Positions 1-18,010 of a stretch of DNA of 64,000 nucleotides are shown piece by piece. This stretch comes from Mesorhabditis belari (Eukaryota; Nematoda; Chromadorea; Rhabditida; Rhabditidae), in assembly GCA_958450365.1 (NCBI GenBank), contig CAUEEP010000877.1:172001-236000 (forward strand). Reading direction: 5' to 3'. The notes under the pieces were generated by a model that did no database searches, was not told the DNA's origin, and saw only the letters and a list, made by a program, of their open reading frames with translations. Numbering within the stretch: position 1 is the stretch's first letter; every line of letters begins with the position of its first letter. The position numbers and the translations under genes were made by a program.

Positions 1-3000
1 CAACGACGACTGTTTCGACAAAACGAAATATTACCTGTTGGCTTGATGCTAGCGAAGATCCAACTCATTCGGATGACGTGGGTTTGAGTTTCCTTATGTA
101 AACTTTGCAGTTTACTGGTTCAAACTTTGAGAAGAGATTTTTAGGCAATACAATTTGAATGCGAGTGCGGAGAATATTGCATAATGGGAGTCCGAAATGT
201 GAGCCAAAAACGAAGTTCTATCTGATTTCTGTTCTCTAGGATTCAGTCTTTGAAGAAAACGTCTATTTCTGGGGATGTGGATGTGAAGTGGAAATTCTTG
301 GGGATCTATGTCCGACGAATTTCATTCTTGACGAATATCAATGTTGCAAAGGAGATCTATGCAATGCGGCCAATTGGACAGAACCGACCGGAAGTCCCCC
401 AACATGGCCTCCATCCAGCAACATCACTTGCTGGCTTGACACCAATGATAAACCATATCATACTGACCTTGTAAGTTAAGGAATTTTTAGTTTACTCAGC
501 CAAGGCGAAAATAGAAACCCGAATGATACTACCGTAAATACTCTACTAATGAAAAATCGGCTTTTCCTGCCACTTTTCAATCATTTTTTCTAAGCGCTGG
601 TTAATGATTAAAATATGTGTTATATCTTAAAAAATCACCCATCCTCTCTACTTTAATTTGATATCTAAGCGCGCGCAGTAACAAACGTACTGGTACTGAG
701 GTATGAGCATTTGTTTAAGAGTAAACTTAGACTACACGACGCTTCTATAGGTGGCTTCTATTAGAGTATTTACGGTAAGTATAAATTTTATAAAAGGTAA
801 CAAATAATTCTATATTAAATGCTCGTTTTATTCTCTATTTTTAGGCGATCAAAGTGGAATGTTTGCGTGGAGATTACTGTGTATCTATCTTCATTGATGT
901 GAGTCACTTTTGCATAAAATAACGTTTAGTATTGACGTTTAGTATTTCTTCGGTAAAGCTTACGTTTGGGGATGTGGAATCGATTTTGTTGAGGGTTATG
1001 GCGAAGTGGATATGTGCCCTATAAACGACTATTTTGATTCATATGTGTGCTGCACGGAAGATTTGTGCAATGCAGGGAATTGGTCTGATACGACAACGAC
1101 GACAACGACGACTACGACAACGACAACTACTACGTAAGCGATTAGTCGGAGGGGATCATTAAAAGGATTTCTTTTAAACGAATTGTTTTTTGCGGCATTG
1201 AATAGGCAATACAACTATTGATAAGAGCTAAACAATTGCCAATGAGTTTATAACCATTTAACCTTACTCCATACCTGTTTACTCACCAATCCTTTTTCTA
1301 AAATAATTAGACACAAAACTTTAACTGTAAACTGTAAATTGTAAATTCAAGAAGAAAAACCCCAAGAAGATCACGCCGTTTTAATTTGGTAGATTTTGTG
1401 CGTCTTAGTTGAAAGAGAATTGGTTAAGCTAAGTTTCGTTACAAGATTCGAAGACAATGGAGTAGAAAGGAGCCGAGAGAAACGAAACAAAACTATTTTA
1501 GAATTTTGAACAGAAAACATAAGCGGAACAATATAACAGGAAGATAAACTTAAAATGCGCTACAAAAGGAGGATAGATTTTAGGGGAAAAGAATGGCCAA
1601 CCTTCCCAATTCCATCATGGAATTGGAAAATGAAAAGAATGCCAAATGGGAAATTTTTGTGCGCAAAACCGTAGCCCATCCACGCTTTAGAAAGCGCGCC
1701 GTGTCACTTTCGCGCAAGTTTCTTAAAACCATCTATCTAATGATTGTTTAACTAACTCGAAATCTAAATAACGACTAAAGCTCTTGAAGTAAGGAATCAG
1801 GTGAATAATAATTCAGGTGACAACTAGATTCGAGAAAACAAAGATTCAATCAATCTTGGGCTTGAATAACAAAGCTTGAGCAGAAAATAATTAAATGAAT
1901 GAACTTTTTCTGTTTAGTTCCACAACGACGACAATAGCCTCTACAACGGCGCTTCAAACAACCACTCCAAATGGTCCCCTCACTTGTTGGATTGATGGTA
2001 ACGATGAGCCTTATCACTCGGATGAAGTGGGTATTCAAAAGCATTCTTTGAGATAAAAGTTGGATCTAAAAAGCCAATGTTTTAAAGTTTTCTAACAAAA
2101 GACTCTGTTTCCTGAAAGGAAAACATCTTTTAGGCATTCCAAATTGAATGCGAATGCGGTGACTACTGTATAACTGGATTCCGAAATGTGAGTTTTGCTT
2201 CTTTTACTCTAGTGCTAACCCGGGCTTAATTGAGCTTTCATCAACGAATCTGGTTTCTTTTTAGGATTCAGTTCTCGAAGAGACAGGCTATTTCTGGGGA
2301 TGTGGTTGTGATTCGCAAATTCTTGGAGATCTCTGTCCGACGAATTTGATCTTTAATGAATATTCTTGTTGCAAGGGAAATCTCTGTAATGCTGCTAATT
2401 GGACAGAACCGAGCGGAAGTCCCCCAACATGGCCTCCATCAAATAGTTCCATTACTTGTTGGCTTGATGTCAATTCTGATCCATCTCACACAGATGAGGT
2501 AAACTCTTGCACAAATTAGAATGATCATTAAAAAAGCATCGTATTATACAACTAACAGCTCATTCTCATCTCATTCAGATCAGGTGAGTTGGTGAAAACT
2601 AGGCTACTCATGAAAAGTCAGAAAAAGCAGCCTCTTTATAGCAGCCTAGCAGCCTAGCGGCGAGTTTTTCTGGCTGGATTTTTTGAGGCAAACGGATAGT
2701 CGCCGTAACGCAGTCGGTAGCGCGCTTGTCTACGGCCCGGACGGTTCAGGTTCGACCCACCGTAGTGCCACTCAATCTTGCTTTTTTATTCTTTTTATTT
2801 TAAATGTCACAACTACAATATATTCTAAGGTTTTCTAAAGCAGTTTTAACTTCATTGGTCAAAACACGGTCGAGAAAATGCCTGTACAGGCAGACAGACA
2901 CTGCTTTTTATAAATAGTAGATTTGGCTAGCACTGAAAAGCTTCGTGCAGTGTTTCTTTCAAAGATGATCAAATTTAGAGCTTTAGTTTTTCTGGCCTGA

Positions 3001-6000
3001 CATTGTCTCAGTCATCCGAAAGTTCATTTTATTTTCAGGCCTTGAAAGTGGAATGTTTCGCTGGCCACTACTGCATTGCTGGCTACACTGACGTAAGCTT
3101 TCACATCTCTTGCCAGAAAATATGGGCTTGCTTTCTAGTTTTCCTTCGGTACCATATACGTCTGGGGATGTGCTGTGGATCTTGATGATGAGCTAGATAT
3201 GTGCCCAGATAACGATATTTTCGACACATACTATTGCTGTGAGGAGGATTTGTGCAATGGAAATTGGTCCGATATCGCGACGACTACAACTGTGTGAGTC
3301 AACTGATGAGAGCTACACCTTTGATCAGGAAATTTATCTAACCTATAAAATTTCGAGTCTGTCCGTTTTTCTGTCGAAGCTCTAGCGGGCGCAGAAGTGA
3401 GTTTTTGGGGAAACGGCTGAAATACGCGAAATACGAAGCGGCTCGCGCGGCGCGAAATCGCTAAGTGGTTAGAGTGCTGGCACTGCTAGAGTCCTAGATT
3501 GCTAGAGTGAGTCTAGGTCAAGAGTTCGAATCCGTGTCCCGTCAGACATTTTGCTTTTTCTACCAAAAGCTCAAATCTAATAGAAATAACCTTTTTAAGC
3601 AAAAAGGAGCGCCGGACTCGAATAGGCGTCGTGCCCAAACCACCAGGGGTAAAACCCGTCGTAGGCGGATTTCCCGCTCGTTGTTCATATTTCGACTTTG
3701 CAATTCTTTCTGTTAAGCAGATCCTTTTAGTCCAACAACTATTTCACCGGGTGGACCTCTCACTTGTTGGATCGATGCCAATGATGAGCCGTACCATTCA
3801 CTAGATGTGAGTTCAGAGATGCAGATTTTTTAGGGAAATTTTTTAGGCAACGCAAATCGAATGTGAATGTGGAGATTTCTGTATCAGTGGAACCCGAAAT
3901 GTGAGTTTCATATCGACACAGAGCACAAGAGCACAACTCTTTTAAGAGCACAACTTTCAAATCGTTTGGCCAGCTGAATTTCTTTATTTATTGAAAAAAG
4001 TTTTTCTTCAGCTTTAGATTAGAAAGATTTGCCCGAGATGCAATTCTAAATTGATTTTGCTCTCGGAAACAACTCGACTCTTTTACTCTTTTCAGGATTC
4101 AGTCCTTGGCGGTGAAGTATATTTCTGGGGTTGTGGCTGTGATACTGAGATTCTTGGAGATTTATGCCCAACAAATTTCATTTTGGACGAATACCAATGC
4201 TGTAAAGGAAACCTATGTAATGCTGGCAATTGGACAGAACCAACCGGAAGCCCTCCAACATGGCCTCCATCGAATAGTTCAATCACTTGTTGGGTTGATC
4301 TCAATTTTGATCCATCTCACACAGATGAGGTAAGCTCTTACACAGATTAGAACGATCTTATAAAAAAATCATCGTATTATGCAATTAACGGCTATCTCAC
4401 TATCATTTGAGTTTTCAAATTTCTGCATTTCATGAGCCTTAAAGCCTAGCTACCGCAATTCTTCTATTAGAGACATGTCCTTCTATTTTTTAATACCTCC
4501 AAAAACTGTCGTTATATTCTATTGCTCTATTTTACAAAGCTCGATAAAAAGGCAGCGTTGTTTGATGCTACGTCTGCGTACTTAATTATTTGGTTGAAGC
4601 ATCGAAAGCTCGACACTTTCTTTCCTTAGATATAGAAAGATCATTGCTAGCTGCATTTCTCCAGCGCCAGCCTTCTGTTCTTCATAAAAATTAACAAAAT
4701 ATCTTATTATCTGAGGCTTATGCTGAATATCTTCACTTCAATGGAAACCTTCTCGGTTAATCTCGACTTTTTGCGTCCCCTCGGTAAAGATACGGATAGT
4801 AAAGATTCAATAGAAAAAATAGGAAAGAAAAAGAATTTTTGCTATGCGCTTTGAAAAAAATGTTAGGTATTTTAAAAAGGGTGTCGTTCTAATAGAAGAA
4901 TAGTAGTTTAATATCCAAAATAGCATGTGGAAAGTTTTTTGGGCTAACCTTAAAGAGCTTTTCCTTCTTTTTTTCGGTTCTTGTGAGGTTTAGGGGGCGC
5001 AAAGAGTCGCGATTAACCGAGGGGGTTTCCAATTGAAGTGAGGATATTTAGCATGAGCCTCAGATAATAAGAGATTTTGTTAATGCTTATCAAGAACAAA
5101 AAGGCTAACGATTTCTTAAAGTTTTCACTAGTTTCATTTTTCAAGTCAAAAACGAAAGGCTTTCAAAAAATGCTCTAAATCTTACAAGCACCAAACGCTC
5201 AGAACTAATTGGATTATAAAGCAAAAGCACTCAACCAATTAAAGCTTTTAGGCCGTTAAAGTTGAATGTTTCGCTGGCGACTCTTGTGTGATTGGCCACC
5301 TGAACGTGAGTTGCGAATCGAATTCACCTTCGATATTTTGATGCTGGCTTTAGTTTTTCGACGACATCTACTTTTGGGGATGTGCCACGAATCTAGACGA
5401 TGATCTGGAACTGTGCCCAACGAACGATATTTTCGATTCCTACACTTGCTGCAAGGAGGATTTGTGTAATTGGAATGTGACGGAGAGTACAACCACAACG
5501 ACTACAACTACTACAACCACCACCACTATGAAATCTAGGTAAATGGCTTGTGATAAACAAATCTAAACCCATTTTTTTCCAACTACGGTAGCTTATCCAC
5601 AGCCTAACTTAGACTGAATAGCTTTTTGGTGACATTCGTAGAGATCATTAAATCTTCAAGAATGTGCGCATTTAGCTCATTTTTCTAATAAAACTCTTGA
5701 AGTTACTTGGCTAGTTTTTATTTAATATTTCTGAAGCAAAAGGAATATGCTTATTTATGATTGTTACCTTCAAAAATAATTAGAAAGATTGAAAGACTAT
5801 ATGCAATTTTCCAACCGTAATATATTTCTTCCCATTTAGCACAACTGCCACAAAAACGACAACCCCAAGCCTTACCAGTACCACTTATTCGACAACAACT
5901 ACAACAACTAAAACAATGACGACGACAAAAGCCCATACAACAACCACAACAAGCCACAAGCCGACTACATCAGCAATCATCACAAAAGCACCGCCCGTAA

Positions 6001-6764
6001 CGTCGACCGAAGCCACCATCACAACAACGGTATGAATTTTTCGAAAGGTTCGCTCAATTCGAGCTGTGTCAAGCAAGATTATTTACGATATAAAACACAC
6101 AATACTAGGCTATATCTTAACTTAACCCACGCCATGACAGGCGGCTCCCTAACCATAAGCTTAGTGGGAAACTAAATAGCTTTTTCTGGTGGTGGAGAGA
6201 AGATGACAATGAAGGAGTGGCTTGTCACTTTAAAGAACTGGGCCCACAACCACCAGACTACCCTCCAGAAAATCTCTCAACTCGAAGGGAAAGGAAATCC
6301 GAAGGGCGTGACTTATTGAAAAATATCGAATTTCATCTACAGTTTTCAACGAGGACAGAATAATCCATAGCTTTATTTAACTTTTTCGGTTCTTTGAATT
6401 GTGCTAGTGCATTTAGTGTTATCGAAAAAACTCTTCACCAGATGAGAATCAATTCGAATTTGATTAACATAATAATCCATCACATAATCCATCATAACCA
6501 CACTAATCCACACAACCATCATAACCACACATAATCCATCACATAATCCATTTAGCAATCCAAAGTACAATTTCCTTTTAGACAACCACTGAAACAACCA
6601 CAAAACCCCCACTGACCACGAAGAAAGCCCCGAAAACGACGAAGAAACCAAAGAAAACGACCACAATGCCCATTCCATCAACAACAATAACTGATGAAAC
6701 AACAACAAATCATATAAACATTTCATTTTTTATTTCATTGATTGCTTTAATTTTACGAATTTAA
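1..6764 (+). CDS. ET-module-like cysteine-rich repeat protein with mucin stalk (5' partial)
   Basis: Exons read in constant phase at 1-77, 145-198, 240-470, 845-898, 943-1133, 1918-2026, 2134-2187, 2265-2498, 3039-3092, 3139-3293, 3731-3806, 3847-3900, 4096-4329, 5252-5305, 5354-5538, 5840-6029 and 6582-6764, giving at least 728 residues. Each module starts CW-D, then has ECxCGxYC, YFWGCGCD and a final CCxxxLCN. This cysteine spacing fits the nematode ET module, a family of 8-10 conserved cysteines; the assignment is by pattern only. Modules alternate between a 10-cysteine type (linker TEPTGSPPTWPPS) and an 8-cysteine type followed by poly-Thr linkers. The last two exons are a Thr/Lys/Pro-rich mucin-like stalk. 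The protein ends in a hydrophobic stretch (ISFFISLIALILRI) that could be a GPI signal or anchor. It is probably secreted or on the cell surface. The start lies outside the window. Confidence 0.85.
530..776. mobile_element. TACCGTA-ended inverted-repeat element in an intron
   Basis: The left end reads TACCGTAAATACTCTACTAAT and the right end is its near reverse complement (ATTAGAGTATTTACGGTA). It lies within the intron between exons ending at 470 and starting at 845. No coding capacity is seen. The same terminal pattern recurs near 11.7, 53.1, 53.5, 61.4 and 63.7 kb. Confidence 0.7.
2690..2935 (+). repeat. tRNA-derived SINE-like repeat, copy 1
   Basis: The head looks like a tRNA: an A-box-like ACGCAGTCGGTAGCGC and a B-box-like GGTTCGACCC. 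An unrelated body follows, ending near CAGACAGACACTGCTTTTTAT. Head and body recur together at about 55320-55552, so it is a dispersed unit and not a tRNA gene. It sits in an intron of the ET-module gene. Confidence 0.65.
3440..3545 (+). repeat. tRNA-like sequence in an intron
   Basis: The segment has CTAAGTGGTTAGAGTGCTGG (A-box-like, as in class II tRNAs) and GAGTTCGAATCCG (B-box-like), separated by a long middle with a repeated CTAGAGT/CTAGATT motif. The acceptor ends do not pair, so a functional tRNA is unlikely. It is more likely a tRNA-derived repeat. Confidence 0.4.
4690..5088. mobile_element. Long inverted-repeat element in an ET-gene intron
   Basis: Two arms of about 90 bases (4690-4780 and 4995-5088) are near reverse complements; both contain TCTTATTATCTGAGG and TCGGTTAATC motifs. 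The outer part of the same intron has a second inverted pair, TTCTTCTATTAGA near 4460 and TCTAATAGAAGAA near 4890, so at least two elements are nested or interleaved here. Confidence 0.65.
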
Positions 6765-6810
6765 CCTTAGATTTTTGCTTGGATTTATGTGAATAGTTTT
6801 TTGTTATAGT

Positions 6811-7111
6811 GCTGAATATCTTGTGTTAAAGCCTATATAAGGCAACTGTTGTTCATTTGATGTTTTTCTTTACTTTTTTATGCACTAAAAGATTGTTAGT
6901 AAAAGAGCATTGTGGCGAATAGCCAATAAAAAGTTACCTAACTCTGACAGCCTAAAAATTGGAAAAGTATTGCGGAAATCCGTGCGCCTTCATTCTATTT
7001 CGCGTCTCAAATCATTTATTGTTTTGTAGCTTGTTAGCTGAATATCTTATGTTAAAGCCTATATAACGCAACTGTTGTTCATTTGATCTTTTTCTTTACT
7101 TTTTTCTGCTT
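6811..7111 (+). repeat. Direct repeat downstream of the ET-module gene
   Basis: About 75 bases containing GCTGAATATCTT and GCCTATATAA at 6811-6885 recur at 7028-7111. The first copy covers the start of the 3' region, and AATAAA at 6925-6930 is a plausible poly(A) signal for the ET-module gene. A second AATAAA lies near 7250. No other gene is seen in 6765-8012. Confidence 0.5.
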
Positions 7112-7262
7112 TCCTCTCATTTGTGTGAAAGTTGTGTGCTAGTTAGGACGAAGTTGTTTCTGTTTTTATCGTCGCTTTTAATTCAATTGTCAATTTTGTG
7201 TGAAAATTGCTCAAGTGAGAGCCCAAAAATTCAGATGAAGTTGGCTATTGAATAAAGTGTTT

Positions 7263-7921
7263 TATTGGGTTGTTATGTTAACTCTACAGTTATGAATGCG
7301 CGTTTTTACTATTTTGTAAATTTCTCAACATATCGAACAGAAGTAGATGAGTGTTATATATCATTTGAAAGCTGAACATCTCTACATTTTGGAATAAAAA
7401 AGTTTTTGAATTCATCCAACTTTTTGGGAAATTGACTGCACAAAGGGAGAGGTCGTTTTCGAAAAAAACCCATTCCAGCTTAGCTATTCCTCAAGTTTTA
7501 TGGTGTAAAATAATGATAAAAAATGATCAAAATCGACTTGGAACCATCAAAATCCCTGCTTGCCCTGTTTTATGGTGTAAAATAACCGCCCAGAAAAGAA
7601 ATGAAAAGTAAAGATGCTCTGAAATTGTTATATTTTTTAAAAAGTTGTATTGATATATCTATTGGCCAAACATCAAACGGTTAACTCAATTTGAGCGGAG
7701 CCAAAACTTGCTCCAAAGGCACCCTTCCATTTTTGGCCACATCTTCTTCTGTGCAGTCAATTTGCCCAAAAGCTGAACAAATTCAAGAATTTTTATATCA
7801 AAATGTAGAGGAGATCTTCAGCTTTCGAATAATACTCATATATATCTTTTTCTTGATTTCGGTATCTTGAGAAATTTGCAAAATAGTAAAAGACGCGCAT
7901 TCATAACTGGGCAACCCAATA
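7263..7921. mobile_element. Non-autonomous mariner-related element, about 660 bp
   Basis: It is flanked by TA and has very long inverted arms (roughly 180 bases). The outer ends contain CAGTTATGAATGCGCG. The same outer end occurs on the mariner copy at 57.2-58.4 kb, which makes this a miniature relative of that family. An inverted partial copy lies at 31377-31760. No transposase is encoded. Confidence 0.75.
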
Positions 7922-8017
7922 GTCCAAGTGAGATCAGATATCTCGAAACAAGAAATAACGTGTCTTGAGTGAAGAGTACCAAGCACGCAAAGAATATTTC
8001 TTTACAAGCATTTACTA

Positions 8018-8816
8018 TTAGCTTGGCAAATATGAAAGGTTATTTTTTGCAAAAAATATTGTCCTGTCGTTACGAAGGACATTCGCTGTCTAGAATTTTT
8101 CTCAATAATATGTCAAAATGTGCTCATGTTTTTTTTGCAAAAACCTTTTGGTTTTGAACAATATTTGTATTGTTCCAGCTCGGCAAAGATGGATAACCAA
8201 AAATTTAAAATCAGGGCCACCATTTTCTTTGAATTCAAGTTAAACAAGAAAGCTACGGAATGCCATCAGAACATTTGTACTGTTTTTGGAGAAGCTGCTC
8301 TTACTTTTGGCTTCAAAATTGGCTCATTTTGAAATATTAGATAAAGGAGACACTGTTGACGGAAGACTTTATGCAGAACAAATGGGTCGAGTCGATCCAG
8401 CATTGAGGAAAAAGAAGATCAATCCATCGAAGGTCAGATTTCTTCACGACAATGCTAGGCCTCACATTTCAAAGATCGTCCACGAACAAATCGACAAGTT
8501 GAGCTGGAAACTTCTTCCACACCCACCATACAGCCCTGATCTAGCCCCATCGGATTACCATCTCTTTCGGTCAATGAAACAAGCAGTTTCTGGACAGCAG
8601 TTCAAACAAAAGCAGGACATCGAAAATTGGGTTGCCAACTATTTTGCCTCTAAAAATCTTCAATTTTACGAGGACGGTATTCGTGATTTGGGGCAACGTT
8701 GGAAAGAAGTTATTAATGCTTCTGGTGAATACATTTGATGTTGAAAGTGTTTAAATAAATTTTTCTGTTATGTTAAAAATGATCAAACAAATAACCTTTC
8801 ATATTTGCCAAGCTAA
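8018..8816 (+). mobile_element. Internally deleted mariner transposon
   Basis: Inverted ends TTAGCTTGGCAAATATGAAA / TTTCATATTTGCCAAGCTAA are flanked by TA. The reading frame starts at 8189 with the N-terminal helix-turn-helix region (ECHQNICTVFGE). It then jumps, with a frame change, to the C-terminal half in the 8286-8738 frame: FLHDNARPH, then HPPYSPDLAPSDYHLF, ending NASGEYI. The second and third catalytic Asp are 34 residues apart, as in DD34D mariners. The stretch holding the first Asp is missing, so it cannot be active. Confidence 0.88.
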
Positions 8817-9217
8817 TATATTTCTTTTTATTGAAATCATTTCAGGCATTTATGCTAGAAATTATTGATTTATAAGAAATCTATTTACTCAGATTTTCCG
8901 TATGATTTGAGTCTTCATTGGTATCAACCCGGCAAGTTAGAACACTAATGAACAACTTGCCTAACTGATACTTTTAGAGTCGACAACAATCACCGATACA
9001 AGCAACAGTCAATGCCCGAGATAATCGAACAGATGAACATTGAAAAATCATTTTAACAAAATAAATCTCTCTGTGTCTCTCTCGATTCTTTCAAAACTTT
9101 AATTAATGTATTGTGCTTTAAATTTTCTTTTGAGTTATTTGTACGAGTTGGCACGTGTGACTGTTCACAATTTACCCTTTTATGAAAGCAATGATCAAAA
9201 TGTTATTGAATTTCCTC

Positions 9218-9364
9218 GAATATTCTTGTTTGATGATTGACTTGTGTTAATTAAAAGTTTTAATAATAACTTTCTATTGGACTAATTAACATTTGAACAA
9301 ATTTTCAGGGTTCCATCTCAGGGAAAGAAAAGTAACACAAGTCAATCGTCAAACAAGAATATTC
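9218..9364. mobile_element. Short inverted-repeat element, about 150 bp
   Basis: The left arm GAATATTCTTGTTTGATGAT and the right arm ATCGTCAAACAAGAATATTC are near-perfect reverse complements over about 31 bases. There is no coding capacity. It lies upstream of the cathepsin gene. Confidence 0.65.
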
Positions 9365-9628
9365 GCCAAAATACTTAAAGGATCTAATTATCAAAATTCG
9401 CAAACTGAAGATGAAACTAATGAAAGTTATTGTGTGAATGGTGAGATTTACTGATCACTGAATGATGAGATTTTTGGATTGTTATTAAAGGAACAAAGTT
9501 ATCTCTTTCAATCTAGCGATACGTGTTTTTTAGACTTTCGTGAAAAGAGGAAGGAAAATTTGAAGAATGATAACACACCGAACGGTTGACCGATTACCGG
9601 TTTTGTGGCTGGAACGCCCAAAAGGATT

Positions 9629-9640
9629 GATATAAAAGCG
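9629..9640 (+). promoter_or_regulatory. Candidate TATA box of the cathepsin L-like gene
   Basis: GATATAAAAGCGG lies about 190 bases upstream of the start codon. A copy of this whole upstream block is found in inverted orientation at about 30500-30720, TATA motif included. A TTTATTTAG acceptor directly before the ATG (9812-9820) suggests a 5'UTR intron or spliced-leader addition. Confidence 0.5.
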
Positions 9641-9821
9641 GAAAATTGGAGAAGAGATAAGATCGGCGATCTTTCTTTTTTGCGATAAGATTTTGCTCTT
9701 TTTCAGCTATCGGTTTTTGATCAACAAAAGTTGGAAATTGAAAACACCTTGCTGAAAGAGAACAATAATCTTTTTGAATATTGTCTAATAAATTTATTTT
9801 TTTTCTAAATCTTTATTTAGG

Positions 9822-15306
<5,485 letters not shown>

Positions 15307-15629
15307 AGAAACAATTACAATAAATTCATTGACAATGAAAAATGATTTCAAATGCACCATATCATTAGCGCTTTCAGGATTTTGACGTCAGTCTTTTTTT
15401 ATTTTTTAAAGAATTTTTTCAAAGTCAAAGTTGTCAAAAGTTTCTTCAAAGTGACATAGCCAATTAAGAGAAGCTTGTCATATTAATTTTAGCTCTCGAA
15501 ATGAAAAATTGCTTTCTACGAACGGGCCCGCTTGAGAGAATTTCATTTGTGTTTTTGGTTCACCGTGGAAAATGTGAAGAGAGGGCTCAGTTGCATTGGG
15601 TTGTAATGAGTCAATTTCAAACAGAAATA

Positions 15630-16023
15630 CAGTTGACTCTCTTTATAACGGAACTCTATAGCGGAAAACTCTATATAACGGAATGGAATTTTGGTCCCGG
15701 CCGACGCTAACCTATATAAAACGATACTCTATATAACGGAAAGCTCTATATAACGGAAAGCTTTACATAACGGAAAACTCTACATAACGGAAAGTTCTAT
15801 ATGACGGAAAGCTCTATATAACGGAAAGCTTTACATAACGGAAAGCTCTATATAACGGAAAGCTTTACATAACGGGAAGCTCTATATAACGGAAAGCTTT
15901 ACATAACGGAAAGCTCTATATAACGGAAAGCTTTACATAACGGGAAGCTCTATATAACGGAAAGCTTTACATAACGGAAAAATCATTTGGTCCCTTCCAT
16001 TCCGTTATAGAGAGATTCGACTG
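15630..16023. mobile_element. Pogo-like miniature element with internal tandem array
   Basis: The ends CAGTTGACTCTCTTTATAAC and GTTATAGAGAGATTCGACTG are inverted repeats of the pogo/Tigger style. The interior is an array of alternating CTCTATATAACGGAAAG and CTTTACATAACGGAAAG units that resemble the terminal repeat itself. No transposase is encoded. Confidence 0.65.
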
Positions 16024-16435
16024 GCTTTATTCAATAAAGCCATCTAAATCCATCAAAATAGTTTCCGTCTTTTTCAATAAACATTTTACTGGTAGAAGGC
16101 GAATTCCTTTCCCGTAAGAATTCGTTACCTAACAGTTTTATGGAAAACTCGTGGAGATTACTATGCTTTTGAAGCAAAGAGCTTCGAAGAATTCAAATAT
16201 TCAATCAATTTGACCAATCAATTCATTGACAAGAATCAATATTTTGTGATATTGAATCCGCTTCTTTGATCTCTTTGAAAACCGCGTCACTGAAAGTTTG
16301 TAAACTGATTAACGGTCACAATTCGTTTTGATCAAAAGACCAAAATTTCTTTCTTTCACCTGTCGCCTCTCATTCGCCTGAAAGCGAAAAATTTTAGCAT
16401 TTAAGACTACAAAAAGAATATTTACAAATTCTTAC

Positions 16436-16841
16436 ATGTCCTATCAATATCCGTATATTTATATCTGTTTTCTTCGTATTTTCGGAAGCATAAGTCTCAC
16501 CTGGAATCTCTTTGTTGTTTACGTGATTCTGAAGGCTAGTCCGAAGGATATGCACACCTATATACCGTACATTTTAAGCTATCAGGTATCTATATGAATG
16601 AAATAAACAATGAATGGTTTCCTCAAGAGATCGTCATTCATTTCTGTCATCTTTTCATCATTCTTTAGGTATCCTCGATGAGCCACGAGCTATTCTTTCA
16701 TATTGTCGGCTTTGTGCCATTTCTTCCAGTGACAGCGATGAAAATGCTCACTGTTTTTCCGATCACTAGCCCCGAAGTACCGAAAATTTGCTTTGTGGGG
16801 GATTCGCATTATTTTCTTTCCCGAAAAATCTTGCCTTAAAA
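16436..16841 (+). pseudogene. Serpentine chemoreceptor fragment (SRH/SRI/STR-like)
   Basis: Exon 1 (16436-16585, 50 codons) encodes one membrane helix and the loop VVYVILKASPKDMHTYIPY. After an intron ending TTTAG, exon 2 (from 16669) continues in phase with SSMSHELFFHIVGFVPFLPV and then runs to a stop near 16841. The N-terminal two helices match nematode chemoreceptors. The remaining five helices are not found before 18 kb, so it is a truncated relic. Confidence 0.6.
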
Positions 16842-18010
16842 AGGCTGGCCTGAAAAAAGAATCATTTATATTATAAGGAAGGTGTACAGAAACATGTGCT
16901 TTTGTTTTAAGATGAGCTAGATTGTCATCGTTCGATTTTATTCTCATTCGAGTTCATATTATCATTCTTAAGCCTCTCTTCCAATCGTAAGAAGAAAGGA
17001 TTTCAGTAGAAATTTGTCGCTGAACGATATCGATGAGCTAATAAGCACATCAATTATTTCCTTACTCTTTTCCTTCAATTTAATAAGTATTAGGTTGGCC
17101 GATAAGTCTTTGAGCACTTTTGCATAAATCTGTTTATAAATGAAAAGTTCGAGAATTGATCTACGGTTTACTTCAAATAGAAGATGTTTATTATCGACGT
17201 TTCCTATCATTTTAGACAAATCTGGGCCCTAAAACCCGAGCAAAAAAACTTGTTTTGCGTAAAATTCGATAAAAGAAAATATAAAGAAATTAGCTAAACA
17301 GATTGTTCTGAAAATTTGGCTATAAATCTAAATTTTTGTGCTCTCTCTTCTTTCTATTGACATCGAAATTGGTTCCTATTGCTGAGTGGATGATGATCGG
17401 GGATAATCTGTGCGTATCGGAAAAGAAAACAGCGAGATGTGAAGAGGAGCATCAAAAAGATTAGAATCGTTGCGATTACCTAAAATAGCGGTTAGGTTAG
17501 CCGATAAGTCTTTGGAAATTTCATTTGACAAAGCTATTTAGAAACTAATTCACCTATTGACCTACAGTTTTCTCTATTAGAAAAGCCTGATATTTTTCTA
17601 TAAAAGATCGTTCAAATCTTAAGAAATGTTGTGCAGAAAAGTGGCTCTTTTCTGTAGAATCTTATTTAATGTTTTGATTTGAATGTCTGATTCTTTTGTC
17701 CCGCCTCTAAAAGATCGCTTTTATGATAAAAGGGACGGAGCCCACTTTGTATTGTCTCTTCATATTGTTTTTCGTATTGCTATGAAACACTGAACCAACT
17801 ATAGATTCTATTTTATTGTATTTTCTCGCTAGATTAGTATTGTGTTAGATTCGGAATAAATATCTAATAATCATTGCCCCCAGCGGTACTCTCTCACACA
17901 CTGCACAAATGTCTTGTTTCTGGTTTTTTCGTTCGGTGATGTGAACTCGGTCAGTCAAAAAACGACTCGATTACGCGCTTTAGACACATTAGCTCAAAGA
18001 CATATTCGTG
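16842..18010. other. Gene-poor stretch with mariner-type terminal fragments
   Basis: No gene is seen. TTAGGTTGGCCGATAAGTCT near 17092 and TTAGGTTAGCCGATAAGTCT near 17492 look like two mariner ends in the same orientation. The left boundary of the large inverted duplication falls at about 18.0 kb. Confidence 0.5.

Noticed and set aside
1029..1214. Poly-valine minus-strand frame
   Set aside because: Antisense of the poly-Thr linker in exon 943-1133.
5751..6076. Cys- or Val-rich minus-strand frames
   Set aside because: Antisense shadows of the Thr-rich mucin exon 5840-6029.
1..6764. Three-finger or Ly6-type domain as the identity of the repeated module
   Set aside because: The terminal CCxxxLCN fits, but the CW-D start and overall spacing fit the nematode ET module better; only pattern evidence is available for either.
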